In this document: piece after piece, positions 19,394-28,833 of the stretch
Position numbering within the stretch: the first letter of the stretch is position 1
Layout of the letters: each line of letters starts with the position of its first letter
From: Novosphingobium endophyticum
GTDB lineage: Bacteria > Pseudomonadota > Alphaproteobacteria > Sphingomonadales > Sphingomonadaceae
Assembly (NCBI RefSeq): GCF_014640675.1
Contig: NZ_BMHK01000002.1
Coordinates: 1-64,000, forward strand
Direction: 5' to 3'
DNA: 64,000 nucleotides
Made by a program: the position numbers and the translations under genes
The notes under the pieces: generated by a model
Seen by the model: only the letters and a program-made list of their open reading frames with translations
Told to the model about the DNA's origin: nothing
Databases searched by the model: none

Positions 19394-21148
19394 ATGGAAC
19401 ACAATACGCAGGAATTCCTGCTGAGGGACGGTTTCCTGCTGCTCGGCACCGCGCTCGTCTTTGTACTGCTGTTCCGCCGGCTCGGGCTGGGTGCGACGCT
19501 GGGATATCTTCTTACCGGCGCGGTGCTCGGTCCTTATGTGCTGGGTCTGATCGGCGATCCGGAAGGCAAGATCGGAATTGCCGAACTCGGCATCACCCTG
19601 CTGCTGTTCATCGTCGGCCTGGAACTGGCGCCGCGCCGGCTGTGGCGCATGCGGCACGAGATATTCGGGCTTGGCCTGTTGCAGGTCGTGCTCTGCGGTC
19701 TCGCGATTTCGGCGGTCATCCACCATTTCGCCGGGTTCAGCCTCCAGGCCTCGCTGGCACTGGGCCTGCCTCTGGGCCTGTCCTCGACCGCGCAGGTCCT
19801 GCCGATGCTGCAAAGCGCCGGACGCCTGCATACCCCGTTCGGCGAACGCGCCTTCGCGGTGCTGCTGTTCCAGGACCTCTCGATCATCCCGCTGATCACG
19901 ATCGTCGCGGCCATGAATCGCAATCCCAACCTGACCGAGGGGCCCCCGGGATGGCAGCTCGCACTGCTGACCGTGGGTGCGATCGCCGGCCTGATCGCCG
20001 CGGGACGCTTCGTCATCCGGCCGCTGTTCGGCCTGATCGGCAACCTCGGCGAGCGGGAGATGTTCGTGTTCGCCGCGCTCTTCACGGTGATTGCCTCTGC
20101 CGCGCTGATGCAATCGCTCGGCCTGTCGACCGCGCTGGGCGCGTTCATCGCCGGAGTCATGCTGGCCGATTCGCCGTACCGGCACGAACTGGAGGCCGAC
20201 GTCGAACCGTTCCGCTCCATCCTGCTCGGCCTGTTCTTCATCTCGGTCGGCATGATGCTGGACCTTTCCGCGATCGCCGAGCGGCCGCTCTTCGTTGTGA
20301 CCATGGCCGCCGCGCTGATCGCCGTGAAGTCCGCGATCATCTTCGGCCTCGCACTCGCCTTCCGCATGCACTGGCGCAGCGCGCTCGCGCTCGGCCTGCT
20401 GCTGAGCCAGGGCGGCGAATTCGGCTTCGTCCTGTTCACCCAGGCGCAGAACGCCTGGCTGATCGAGCCCCGGGCGGCGAGCCTTTTCGGCGCGATCGTC
20501 ACTCTCTCGATGGTCACCACGCCGTTCCTGATGATGGCGACCCGCCGCATCCGGGAAATGCCCGCGAGCAAGGAAGAGCGCGAGTCACCACGCGCGGATG
20601 GCGCCAGCGCGCTCGTCGTCGGCTATGGCCGCTTCGGGCAGACCGTGGCGCAGATGCTGATCGCGGCCGACATACAGGTCACGCTGATCGACAACGACAT
20701 CGAAATGATCGACGTCGCCGGCTCGTTCGGCGCCAAGGTCTATTTCGGCGACGGCACCCGCATCGACCTGCTGCGCCAGGCCGGCGCCGGCGAGGCACAG
20801 ATGATCGTGTTCTGCATCGACGGCAACCAGCTGAGCGAAAGCTTGCTCCACGCGGTTCACGGCGCGTTCCCCGACGCCGATATCCATGCCCGGGTCTTCG
20901 ACCGCCGCGCCTTGCTGCGGCTCAAGGACGCACCGGTGAAGTCGATGTCCCGCGAGGTAATCGAATCAGCGGTCGCGCTTGCGCGGTCGGCGCTGGAGGG
21001 AACGGGCCTTTCGCTCGAGAACATCGACCGTGCGGAGAGCATGTACCGTTCGAGCGACAAGGAACGGCTTTCGCTCCAGATCGAGGCGGACGATCTTCGC
21101 GCCGCGCGCGACCGGATCATCACGCAGCCGATCCGCGACCCGCGATGA
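19394..21148 (+). CDS. CPA2-family monovalent cation:proton antiporter (KefB/KefC type)
   Basis: A 584-residue inner-membrane protein. Residues 1 to about 385 form the Na/H-exchanger fold with around 12 helices (LLFIVGLELAPRRLW, LSSTAQVLPMLQS, LLFQDLSIIPLI, LLLSQGGEFGFVLFTQAQNA). From about 405 there is a RCK/TrkA-N nucleotide-binding domain beginning ALVVGYGRFGQTVAQML. This is the domain plan of glutathione-gated K+ efflux systems KefB/C, which protect against electrophiles. No ancillary KefF/KefG oxidoreductase is adjacent, and the regulation is unknown. It is 92 bp after ftsK and probably has its own promoter. Confidence 0.88.
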   Translation: MEHNTQEFLLRDGFLLLGTALVFVLLFRRLGLGATLGYLLTGAVLGPYVLGLIGDPEGKIGIAELGITLLLFIVGLELAPRRLWRMRHEIFGLGLLQVVLCGLAISAVIHHFAGFSLQASLALGLPLGLSSTAQVLPMLQSAGRLHTPFGERAFAVLLFQDLSIIPLITIVAAMNRNPNLTEGPPGWQLALLTVGAIAGLIAAGRFVIRPLFGLIGNLGEREMFVFAALFTVIASAALMQSLGLSTALGAFIAGVMLADSPYRHELEADVEPFRSILLGLFFISVGMMLDLSAIAERPLFVVTMAAALIAVKSAIIFGLALAFRMHWRSALALGLLLSQGGEFGFVLFTQAQNAWLIEPRAASLFGAIVTLSMVTTPFLMMATRRIREMPASKEERESPRADGASALVVGYGRFGQTVAQMLIAADIQVTLIDNDIEMIDVAGSFGAKVYFGDGTRIDLLRQAGAGEAQMIVFCIDGNQLSESLLHAVHGAFPDADIHARVFDRRALLRLKDAPVKSMSREVIESAVALARSALEGTGLSLENIDRAESMYRSSDKERLSLQIEADDLRAARDRIITQPIRDPR

Positions 21149-21217
21149 GGCTGTTCTCCGTCAAGATTCTCAAGTTCAGTTAACCCTATTTTCAGGGCAC
21201 TGGTGCATTCCATGTGA

Positions 21218-22930
21218 ATGCACCGGGGCTTGTGGAACATGCTGGTCGTCGCGCTGCTGCTCGCGTGGGCCGGCGGTCCCGCCGCCGCGCGCCCGACGCA
21301 GGAATTTCCGGCGGGATCGACCTGCTTTGCCGGAGCATCGCTCGACACCGGCTATGCGGACATCGCGCGCGATCCGGCGCGCTGGGCATGTCAGGGCGAA
21401 GGCGCGTCTATCGTCACGCCGCGTGCGTTCGTCCGTTTCGACATGACCGGTCGCAAGGCGATCTCCGATCCGATCCTGACCACGCGGCTGACGCTGTTTT
21501 CGTCGCTGCGGGTCACCGCCATCGGCCAGGACGGCGCGACGGCGACGCTGGCCTACGACCGCGATGACATGACCTTCGCCACCAACGACTGGCTGATGCG
21601 TGGCGCGCTGCCACGCCTTTCGGAGCCGGTTGCCGCCTATGTCGTCGAGGTCGACCTGCCCCGCCACGTCGGCATGCTGACCAGCGCCCGGATCGGCTCC
21701 GCGCCCGACACGGCGGATGTCGGCCGGTCGGAACTCGTCATCGCCTGGCTCTGCGGGCTGTTGTGCGTGCCGCTCGTCCTCAACTTCGCGTTCTTCCGGG
21801 TGCTGCGCCAGCGTTTCGTCCTGTGGCATACCGCCGCCGTGTTCTTCATGCTGATCCAGACCGTCGTCACCACCGGCTTGATCAACCGCTTCTTCTCGCT
21901 GTCGATGATGCAACTCAGCGTACTGTCGGCCGGAAGCTGGGCGATGGCGATCGCCACTGCATCGCTGTTCATCAGCGAGCTGATCGAACCGGGCAAGCTC
22001 GACCGCATCCAGATTCGCCTCCTGCGCTGGCTGGGGCCGTGGATCATTGCATGGAGCTATATCTACCTTTTCACCGGTGACCCCATCCGCCCCTATTCCG
22101 CCCAGGCCTACCTGGCGAGCTACCTGCCGGTGATCCTGATCTTTGCCTGGGTCATGGCGACAGCGGCGAACCGGGGCAGCCGCGCCATCCTGTTCCAGAT
22201 CGTCGCCTGGGCGCCGATGATGCTCATGGGCGTGCTGCGCATCGTTTCCGCACTGGGCATTTTCGAGACGCCGGCCGAACTCATGCTGGAACAGCACGTC
22301 TCGATCGGCTGGGAAGTGATCGTGACCTCGATCGGTGTCGCCGACCGCTTCATGACATTCAAGCGCCAGCGCGACCAGGCGCTTGCCCATACCAGGATTC
22401 TGGAAAAGCTGGCCGAACGCGATCCGCTGACGGGCCTCTACAACCGGCGCGGGATCGAGGAACGGTTCGACGGGCTCGTCCGCGACGGGTTCGACACCAT
22501 GGCGCTGCTGGACCTCGATCACTTCAAAGTCATCAACGACACCCTGGGCCACGCCACGGGCGATACTGTGCTGCGGGCCGTCGCGCTCGCGCTGACGCCC
22601 GACGAGGACACGGTGGCGGTGCGCATCGGCGGCGAGGAATTCCTGCTGCTGGCGCGGGGCAAGGATGCCGCCGAACGCGCAGAACGCCGGCGCAAGTCCG
22701 TTCCGGCGCGGGTCGCGGCCCAGGTGCCCGGGCTCGAGCGCCTTGTCACGGCAAGCATGGGCATGGTGACTTGCAGCGCCCCGATGCGCTTTGCCGAACT
22801 CTATGCGCAGTGCGACCGCCTGCTCTACGCGGCGAAAGCGGTGGGGCGGAACTGCACCGAATGCATCACACTGGCTGCGCCCGCCGCATCTGCCCCGACG
22901 ACGGGGGCGACGATCGTCAACTTGCGCTGA
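21218..22930 (+). CDS. Membrane diguanylate cyclase with 7TMR-DISM-like sensor
   Basis: A 570-residue predicted c-di-GMP synthase. It has a signal peptide (about 1-24), a periplasmic sensory region (about 25-170), seven membrane helices (about 175-375) like the 7TMR-DISM module, and a GGDEF domain from about 400 (LAERDPLTGLYNRRGIEERF). The active-site loop is GGEEF (471-475), so catalysis is likely; LLDLDHFKVINDTLGHATGD is also intact. The RxxD product-inhibition site expected just upstream of GGEEF is not seen. The start at 21218 gives a good signal peptide, though no strong ribosome binding site is visible. The 3' end overlaps the convergent thioesterase gene by 14 bp. Confidence 0.88.
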   Translation: MHRGLWNMLVVALLLAWAGGPAAARPTQEFPAGSTCFAGASLDTGYADIARDPARWACQGEGASIVTPRAFVRFDMTGRKAISDPILTTRLTLFSSLRVTAIGQDGATATLAYDRDDMTFATNDWLMRGALPRLSEPVAAYVVEVDLPRHVGMLTSARIGSAPDTADVGRSELVIAWLCGLLCVPLVLNFAFFRVLRQRFVLWHTAAVFFMLIQTVVTTGLINRFFSLSMMQLSVLSAGSWAMAIATASLFISELIEPGKLDRIQIRLLRWLGPWIIAWSYIYLFTGDPIRPYSAQAYLASYLPVILIFAWVMATAANRGSRAILFQIVAWAPMMLMGVLRIVSALGIFETPAELMLEQHVSIGWEVIVTSIGVADRFMTFKRQRDQALAHTRILEKLAERDPLTGLYNRRGIEERFDGLVRDGFDTMALLDLDHFKVINDTLGHATGDTVLRAVALALTPDEDTVAVRIGGEEFLLLARGKDAAERAERRRKSVPARVAAQVPGLERLVTASMGMVTCSAPMRFAELYAQCDRLLYAAKAVGRNCTECITLAAPAASAPTTGATIVNLR

Positions 22931-23315
22931 AACGCGCCGCGATCTCCGGCGGAACGCGCATGATCCGCCCGCTTTGGATGTCGATCATCGCCCACGTCGT
23001 GCGCGCCGAGACGATCACCTTGCCCGCCGCGTTGCGGAAATCCACCCGGCGGTCGAAGCGTGCGCCTTGCGGCGCATCAGGAATGAAAGTCTCCGCCACG
23101 ACGCTCTCGCCCTCGCGGATATTGCCGCGATAGTCGATCTCGTGCCGGGCCACGACCCACGCGTAGCGGGCCTTGTGCTCGGGCAGCGCGTCGGCTTCCC
23201 AATGGGCGGTAGCGATCGCCTCCATCCACTGCACCCAGACCGCGTTGTTGACGTGGCCCATCTGATCGATGTGCTCCCGCTCGGCGGTGAAAGTGCAGGT
23301 GAAGGAGTTGGTCAC
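22917..23315 (-). CDS. Acyl-CoA thioesterase, 4HBT hotdog family
   Basis: A 132-residue hotdog-fold protein hydrolysing acyl-CoA thioesters; the substrate is unknown. The family motif is HIDQMGHVNNAVWVQWME, where the Asp corresponds to the catalytic Asp of 4-hydroxybenzoyl-CoA thioesterase. It is followed by the central strand EIDYRGNIREGESVVAET. I start at the GTG at 23315 (MTNSFTCTFTAEREH); an ATG at 23363 would overlap the upstream peptidase by 38 bp and add a poor N-terminus. It follows the oligopeptidase B gene by 10 bp, suggesting co-transcription. Confidence 0.85.
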   Translation of the reverse strand: MTNSFTCTFTAEREHIDQMGHVNNAVWVQWMEAIATAHWEADALPEHKARYAWVVARHEIDYRGNIREGESVVAETFIPDAPQGARFDRRVDFRNAAGKVIVSARTTWAMIDIQSGRIMRVPPEIAARFSAS

Positions 23316-23325
23316 AGGAAAGAAA

Positions 23326-25395
23326 TCACACCTCCACGCCCAACTGCCACAGGATAAAGGCAAACTCCTCGGCCGTTTCGCGCAGGCTCTCGAACCGGCC
23401 GGACTTGCCGCCGTGCCCGGCGCCCATGTTGGTCTTGAGAATCAGCTCGTGCCCGTCGGTCTTCAGCTCGCGCAGTTTCGCGACCCACTTGGCCGGTTCC
23501 CAATACGTCACGCGCGGGTCATTGAGGCCGGCGGTGACCATGATCGGTGGATAGCCTTGCGCCTTGACCTGATCGTAAGGTGAATAGCTCAGGATCAGAT
23601 CGAAGGCGGATTTGTCCTCGACCGGATTGCCCCACTCCGGCCACTCGCCGGGGGTGAGCGGCAGCGTTTCGTCGAGCATCGTGCTCAATACGTCGACGAA
23701 CGGCACATGCGCGACGACCGCGCCGTACAGCTCCGGATCGGAATTGATCACCGCGCCCATCAGTTCGCCGCCCGCGGAGCCGCCCGAGATCGAGATATTG
23801 CCCGGCGCGGTAAAGCCGCGCTCGACCAGGCCCCTGGCGACATCGACGAAATCGTTGAACGTGTTGGTCCGCCGCTCCAGTTTGCCCGCCTTGTACCAGG
23901 CGCGTCCGAGGTCGTCGCCGCCACGGATATGCGCGATGGCAAAGGCGAAGCCGCGATCGACGAGGCTGAGGCGCGTGGTCGAGAAGCCCGGCTCGATGGC
24001 GATGCCATAGGCGCCGTAGCCGTAAAGGTGCAGCGGCCCCGCACCGGTCCGGTCGCGGCGGTAGACCACGCTGACGGGGATAGCAGTCCCGTCACGCGCG
24101 GTGATCTCCAGCCGCTCGGTAGCATAGAGCGAGGCGTCGTAGCCCGAGGGGATTTCCTGGACCTTGAGCGTTTCCAGCGAACGGCCCTTCACGTCGTAGT
24201 CGTAGGTCGTGGCGGGGCTGACCATCGACTCGTAGCTGAGCCGCAGCTTGTCCATGTGCCATTCGGGATTGTCGGAAAGGCCCGCGGAATAGCTCGCCTC
24301 GGGAAACGCGATCGGCTCCACGCGCGCCGGATCGTCGTAATATCGCACTTCGATCTGGTCGAGCCCGGCGCGGCGTCCCTCGATCACGTAGAAATCGCGG
24401 AACAGGTCCACGCCGGTGAGGTAGAATTCATCCGTGCCCGCGATCAGCGTGGTCCAGTCGCCCGGATGGTCGAGCGGCGCGGTGGCGAGGCGGAAGTTCT
24501 CGTGGGTGTCGTTGGCGTGGATGTAGAGCACGCCTTCGCGCTCATCGACGTCGTACTCGACGCCCTTGACGCGCGGCTTGACGAGGATCTGGTCGCCCAG
24601 CGGATCGTCGGCACTGATGAGGCGCACTTCGCTCGTCTCGTGGTCGCTGGTGCAGATCATCAGCCACTTCTCGTTGGACGAGAGCGAGGAGCCGACGCGA
24701 AAGCCCTCGTCGTCCTCGTGATAGAGCTCGACGTCCTTGTCCAGCGAATCGCCCAGCCAGTGCAGGCGGGCGTTGTCGGTCCGCCACTGCTCGTTGGCGA
24801 GCGAATAGACGAGGCCCTTGCCCCCTCCGACCCACACCAGCGCGGAGAGCGTGCCGGGAATCTCGTCCGGCAGCAATTCGCCGGTCTCGAGGTTCTTGAT
24901 GCGCGCGGTGTAACGCTCGGAGCCGTTATCGTCGAACGCATAGGCGAGCAGCCTGCCATTGTTGCTCACCGAGATCGCGCCGAGGCGGAAGTATTCCTTA
25001 CCCTCGGCCAGCGCCACCTCGTCGAGGATCAGTTCGTCCTCGCCGCCGCCGACCGGCCGGCGCCACCACTTCTTGTACTCCGCGCCTTCCTCGAACTCGA
25101 TCCAGTAGAGCCAGTCGCCGTCCTTCTGCGGCACGGACTTGTCGGCTTCCTTGATGCGCGCGCGCATTTCCCTGAAGAGCGACTCGATCGCGTCCTGCCG
25201 ATCGGCCATGCGCGCCTCGAACCAGCGGTTCTCCGCTTCCAGGTGCGCGATCACTTCCTTGTCGGTGACCTGCGGATAGCCCGGGTCGCGCAGCCAGGCG
25301 TAATCGTCGGTGAGCGTGACGCCGTGGTGAGTGAAGGAATGCGGCTTCTTCGCCGCCAGCGGGGGACCGATCAGGGTCTGGGTGGAATCTGCCAT
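23326..25395 (-). CDS. ptrB: Oligopeptidase B (S9A family)
   Basis: Serine peptidase that cleaves after basic residues in short peptides, probably cytosolic since no signal is seen. The 689-residue product has an N-terminal seven-bladed propeller and a C-terminal alpha/beta-hydrolase domain. The catalytic triad is visible: S540 in SISGGSAGGELMG, D626 in LNDPRVTYWEPAKW and H661 in GAGHGGKSGRF. YGYGAYG and AHIRGGDDLGRAWYKAGK are OpdB signatures. I start at the ATG at 25395 (MADSTQTLIG) rather than the earlier in-frame start at 25404. Divergent from the aminopeptidase P gene with a 63-bp gap. Confidence 0.93.
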   Translation of the reverse strand: MADSTQTLIGPPLAAKKPHSFTHHGVTLTDDYAWLRDPGYPQVTDKEVIAHLEAENRWFEARMADRQDAIESLFREMRARIKEADKSVPQKDGDWLYWIEFEEGAEYKKWWRRPVGGGEDELILDEVALAEGKEYFRLGAISVSNNGRLLAYAFDDNGSERYTARIKNLETGELLPDEIPGTLSALVWVGGGKGLVYSLANEQWRTDNARLHWLGDSLDKDVELYHEDDEGFRVGSSLSSNEKWLMICTSDHETSEVRLISADDPLGDQILVKPRVKGVEYDVDEREGVLYIHANDTHENFRLATAPLDHPGDWTTLIAGTDEFYLTGVDLFRDFYVIEGRRAGLDQIEVRYYDDPARVEPIAFPEASYSAGLSDNPEWHMDKLRLSYESMVSPATTYDYDVKGRSLETLKVQEIPSGYDASLYATERLEITARDGTAIPVSVVYRRDRTGAGPLHLYGYGAYGIAIEPGFSTTRLSLVDRGFAFAIAHIRGGDDLGRAWYKAGKLERRTNTFNDFVDVARGLVERGFTAPGNISISGGSAGGELMGAVINSDPELYGAVVAHVPFVDVLSTMLDETLPLTPGEWPEWGNPVEDKSAFDLILSYSPYDQVKAQGYPPIMVTAGLNDPRVTYWEPAKWVAKLRELKTDGHELILKTNMGAGHGGKSGRFESLRETAEEFAFILWQLGVEV

Positions 25396-25458
25396 GCCCC
25401 GCATCTATGTTGGCGGGATGACCCTCGCAAGTCGCCCTGCAATTCGGATGTCGATCCC

Positions 25459-27279
25459 ATGTTGATGAATACCGACGAAGCGCGCCTCGATGCCTTGCGC
25501 AAGGAGCTGAAATCCCGCGGTCTCGACGGCTTCGTGATTCCCATCTCCGACGAGCACATGAGTGAATATGTCGGCGCCTATGCCCAGCGTCTTGCCTGGC
25601 TGACCGGCTTCGGCGGATCGGCGGGCACCGTCGTGGTCCTGACCGACCCGGCGCTTGAGCCGGCGGCGGCGATCTTTGTCGACGGGCGTTACACGCTGCA
25701 GGTGCGCGATCAGGTCGACGGGCGGCTCTATGACTACGAGAGCGTGCCGCAGACCAGCATCGCCAGGTGGCTCGAGGAGCATGCCCCGCAGGGCATCAAC
25801 CTCGGCTACGACGCGTGGCTCCACGGCAAAGGCTGGGTCGAGGCGGCCAACAAGGCCATCACGGCGAAAGGAGGCAAGCTCACACCGGTCGCAAGCAACC
25901 CGGTCGACTCGATCTGGGACGACCAGCCTGCCCCCTCTGCAGCGCCCGCGCTGGTCCATCCCGACGCGTTCGCCGGCGAATCGAGCGAAGCCAAGCGCGC
26001 CGCCGTGTCCGAATGGCTCGCGGGCAAGCAGCTTGACGCGGCGGTCATCACCGCGCTCGATTCAATCGCGTGGCTGCTCAACATTCGCGGCACCGACGTG
26101 GAGCGCACGCCCGTGGCGCTGTCCTACGTCATCGCCCATGCCGACGGCACGGCGGACCTGTTCATCGCCGAGGAGAAGGTGACGCCGCAGCTTCGCCAGC
26201 ACCTCGGCAATGCCGTGCGCATAAGCGCACGCGACCAGTTCGTGGCGGGCCTTGAAAGCCTTTCCGGCAAGCGCGTCGCGGTCGATCCCGAACGGGCGGT
26301 GAGCGCCATCTTCGAGGTTCTGAACCGTGCGGGCGCGGACGTGGTCGAGGAACGCGATCCCGTGGTCCTGCCCAAGGCGATCAAGAACCCGGTCGAACAA
26401 CAGGGGCATCGCAACGCCCAGACCCGCGACGGCGGCGCCGTCTCACGCTTCCTGCACTGGCTTTCGGTCGAGGCGCTGAAGGGCGAAGTGACCGAGATGG
26501 CGGCCGCCGACCGGCTTCTGGCGTTCCGCCAGGCCTGCGGCGACTTACGCGACCTGTCCTTCGACACGATTTCCGGCGCTGGCCCCAACGGCGCGGTAGT
26601 CCACTACCGCGTATCGGAGGAGACCAACCGCACGCTCGAGCCGGACAGCGTCTATCTCGTCGATTCCGGCGGCCAGTATCCCGACGGCACGACCGACATC
26701 ACCCGGACGGTCTGGGTCGGTCCGGGTGAGCCGCCGGAGGAGGTGAAGGACCGCTTCACCCGCGTGCTCAAAGGCCATATCGCGCTTGCCCGCGCGGTCT
26801 TTCCCAAAGGCACGGTCGGCAGCCAGCTCGACGCGCTCGCGCGCCAGTTCCTCTGGGCGGCGGGGCTCGACTACGCGCACGGCACCGGCCACGGCGTCGG
26901 CTCGTTCCTTTCGGTCCACGAAGGCCCGCAGCGCATCGCCAAGTCGGCGGGGGGGCAGGCCGGGGCCGACCAAGCCCTCATACCCGGCATGATCGTCTCG
27001 AACGAGCCCGGATACTACAAGGCGGGCGAATACGGCATCCGCATCGAGAACCTCGTCCTGGTCGAACCGCGAAAGATCGAGGGTGCGGAAGGTGAATTCC
27101 ACGGCTTCGAGACGCTGACGCTGGTGCCGATCGAACGCCGTCTCGTCGACACGCGCCTGTTGACGCCCGCTGAGACGGACTGGTGGAACGCCTATCACGC
27201 GCGCGTTCTCGATATGATCGGCCCGCAGCTCGAAGGCGAGGCAAGGGATTGGCTCGAGGCCCAGTGCGCGCCCTTGTGA
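25459..27279 (+). CDS. Aminopeptidase P family protein (M24B)
   Basis: A 606-residue three-domain Xaa-Pro aminopeptidase of the eukaryote-like long form. It has two creatinase-N-like domains (from ARLDALRKELKSRGLDGFVI) and a C-terminal pita-bread metallopeptidase. Metal ligands are visible: the two Asp in LVDSGGQYPDGTTDITRT, the His in HGTGHGVGSFLSVHEGP, the Glu in VSNEPGYYKAGEYG and the Glu in IRIENLVLV. The ATG at 25459 (MLMNTDEAR) is chosen; the frame is open far upstream only as an antisense shadow of oligopeptidase B. The divergent pair suggests a peptide-scavenging pair under a shared promoter region, which is inference. Confidence 0.92.
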   Translation: MLMNTDEARLDALRKELKSRGLDGFVIPISDEHMSEYVGAYAQRLAWLTGFGGSAGTVVVLTDPALEPAAAIFVDGRYTLQVRDQVDGRLYDYESVPQTSIARWLEEHAPQGINLGYDAWLHGKGWVEAANKAITAKGGKLTPVASNPVDSIWDDQPAPSAAPALVHPDAFAGESSEAKRAAVSEWLAGKQLDAAVITALDSIAWLLNIRGTDVERTPVALSYVIAHADGTADLFIAEEKVTPQLRQHLGNAVRISARDQFVAGLESLSGKRVAVDPERAVSAIFEVLNRAGADVVEERDPVVLPKAIKNPVEQQGHRNAQTRDGGAVSRFLHWLSVEALKGEVTEMAAADRLLAFRQACGDLRDLSFDTISGAGPNGAVVHYRVSEETNRTLEPDSVYLVDSGGQYPDGTTDITRTVWVGPGEPPEEVKDRFTRVLKGHIALARAVFPKGTVGSQLDALARQFLWAAGLDYAHGTGHGVGSFLSVHEGPQRIAKSAGGQAGADQALIPGMIVSNEPGYYKAGEYGIRIENLVLVEPRKIEGAEGEFHGFETLTLVPIERRLVDTRLLTPAETDWWNAYHARVLDMIGPQLEGEARDWLEAQCAPL

Positions 27280-27393
27280 GCGGCTGGATTCCTTGCATGT
27301 CCATGAACAACCCTCTCCGCTTGTGACAATTCGCGACAATAAGCCGGTTTTCCGGCATAACTGCGCGACAAGCGATGCCTAGACAGGACAACA

Positions 27394-27446
27394 GAAAGTC
27401 GCGGGGCACGATTTTCCCCCCTCCCTTCCCCGGCCCCGCGACTTTC
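27394..27446. promoter_or_regulatory. Perfect 14-bp inverted repeat upstream of the EF-hand gene
   Basis: GAAAGTCGCGGGGC (27394-27407) and GCCCCGCGACTTTC (27433-27446) pair perfectly around a pyrimidine-rich 25-nt loop. It lies 35 bp before the EF-hand gene and 115 bp after the upstream gene. No long T tract follows, so it could be a weak terminator, a leader hairpin or an operator. Confidence 0.65.
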
Positions 27447-27481
27447 ACACAATTCTTTCGGGAGCAGGAAGGACAACGACA

Positions 27482-28072
27482 ATGCGTAGAATCAAAGGCA
27501 TTTCGATCGCGATCTCCGCCGCCGCGCTGGCGATGTGCGGAATTGCATATGCACAGATGTCCGGTGACAAGGCCGGGTTCGATGCCAACAGCGACGGCGT
27601 CATCGCCCGCGCCGAAGCGCAGGCGGCCGCCAAGGCGATGTTCGCGAAGTTCGACGCCAACAAGGACGGCAAGCTCGACCAGAGCGACCGCGAAGCGCAT
27701 CATCAGGAGATGCGCGGCAAGATGTTCGAAATGCTCGATACCGACAAGGACGGCAGCATCTCGAAGCAGGAGTTCATGGCCGGCAAGCGCCCGGGACGCG
27801 AAGGGATGCGCGGGCACCACGGCGCCGGAATGGGCAAGCATCTCGGCAAGCACGGCGGAGGCCATGGCATGATGATGATGCAGAAGGCCGACGCCGATAA
27901 CGACGGTGCGGTCTCCCAGGCCGAGTTCCTCGCGGCGGCAAACAAGCGCTTTGACATGGCCGACGCCAACAAGGATGGCAACGTCACCAAGGAAGAACGC
28001 GAGGCCGCCCGCGAGAAGATGAAGGCCGAATGGAAAGCCAGGAAAGCGGAAAAGACCGGCACCTCCAACTGA
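27482..28072 (+). CDS. Secreted EF-hand calcium-binding protein
   Basis: A 196-residue exported protein with a signal peptide (about 1-24, ending AYA-QM). Five EF-hand loops follow: DANSDGVIARAE, DANKDGKLDQSD, DTDKDGSISKQE, DADNDGAVSQAE and DANKDGNVTKEE. All keep Asp/Asn at positions 1, 3 and 5 and most keep the position-12 acid. Between loops three and four is a His/Gly/Met-rich stretch (GHHGAGMGKHLGKHGGGHGM, then a run of Met), which could bind another metal. It is 26 bp upstream of a response regulator-kinase pair, so the three are probably co-transcribed. It may buffer or sense periplasmic Ca2+ for that system; this is inference. Confidence 0.85.
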   Translation: MRRIKGISIAISAAALAMCGIAYAQMSGDKAGFDANSDGVIARAEAQAAAKAMFAKFDANKDGKLDQSDREAHHQEMRGKMFEMLDTDKDGSISKQEFMAGKRPGREGMRGHHGAGMGKHLGKHGGGHGMMMMQKADADNDGAVSQAEFLAAANKRFDMADANKDGNVTKEEREAAREKMKAEWKARKAEKTGTSN

Positions 28073-28098
28073 ACGGCGGGCGCGAAGCCAGGAACCGG

Positions 28099-28833
28099 AT
28101 GAACGATACCTCGCCCCCGAAGCTGCTTCTCGTCGATGACGAAGCGGCCCTGCGCGAACCCCTGGCCGAGTACCTCTCGCGCCAGGGGTTCGCCGTGACT
28201 CAGGCGACCAGCGCGGCCGAGGCTCGCAGCCGCCTGCGCGAGGATAAGCCCGACCTCGTTCTGCTCGACATCATGATGCCGGGCGAAGACGGCCTTTCGC
28301 TGTGCCGCCATCTGGTCGAGACGCAGGATCTGCCGGTCATCTTCCTCACCGCCCGCGGCGAGGCAACCGACCGCATCGTCGGCCTCGAGATCGGCGCCGA
28401 CGACTATGTGGTCAAACCCTTCGAACCTCGCGAACTGGTGGCGCGGATCCGCAGCGTGCTGCGGCGCTCCGCACGCGCGCCCGCCGTGCCCACCGAGAAC
28501 GAGGCCCTGATGTTCGAAGGCTGGCGGCTCGACCCGCTCAAGCGGCGGCTGATCGATCCCGAAGGCGCCGTCGTCGCCATTTCGTCGGTTGAGTTCCGCC
28601 TGCTCATGGCCTTTCTGGAACATCCCCGGCAGGTGCTCGACCGCGACCGCCTGCTGGACATGGTGCAGGGGCGCGAGGCGCACCTGTTCGACCGCGCGGT
28701 CGACAACCAGGTCAGCCGCCTGCGCCGCAAGATCGAGGCCGACAGCCGCAATCCGCAGCTGATCCAGACCGTGTGGGGCGGCGGCTACATGCTGGCCACC
28801 GACGTCAGACGCGCGCCGCTCGACGCCGAATGA
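28099..28833 (+). CDS. OmpR-family response regulator
   Basis: A 244-residue transcription factor. The receiver domain (about 8-120) has the acidic pair DDE near residue 13, the phosphoacceptor D57 in LVLLDIMMPGEDG, the Thr in IFLTARGE and the Lys in YVVKPFEP. The OmpR/PhoB winged-helix domain (about 140-235) ends RLRRKIEADSRNPQLIQTVW, then GGGYML. I start at the ATG at 28099 (MNDTSPPKLL); an earlier in-frame start lies inside the EF-hand gene. Its TGA overlaps the kinase ATG (28830-28833). The regulon is unknown; the upstream EF-hand gene is a candidate target and partner. Confidence 0.93.
   Translation: MNDTSPPKLLLVDDEAALREPLAEYLSRQGFAVTQATSAAEARSRLREDKPDLVLLDIMMPGEDGLSLCRHLVETQDLPVIFLTARGEATDRIVGLEIGADDYVVKPFEPRELVARIRSVLRRSARAPAVPTENEALMFEGWRLDPLKRRLIDPEGAVVAISSVEFRLLMAFLEHPRQVLDRDRLLDMVQGREAHLFDRAVDNQVSRLRRKIEADSRNPQLIQTVWGGGYMLATDVRRAPLDAE

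Noticed and set aside
23707..25458. Plus-strand frame upstream of the aminopeptidase P start
   Set aside because: It is continuous with the real gene but is antisense to oligopeptidase B; the real protein starts at 25459.
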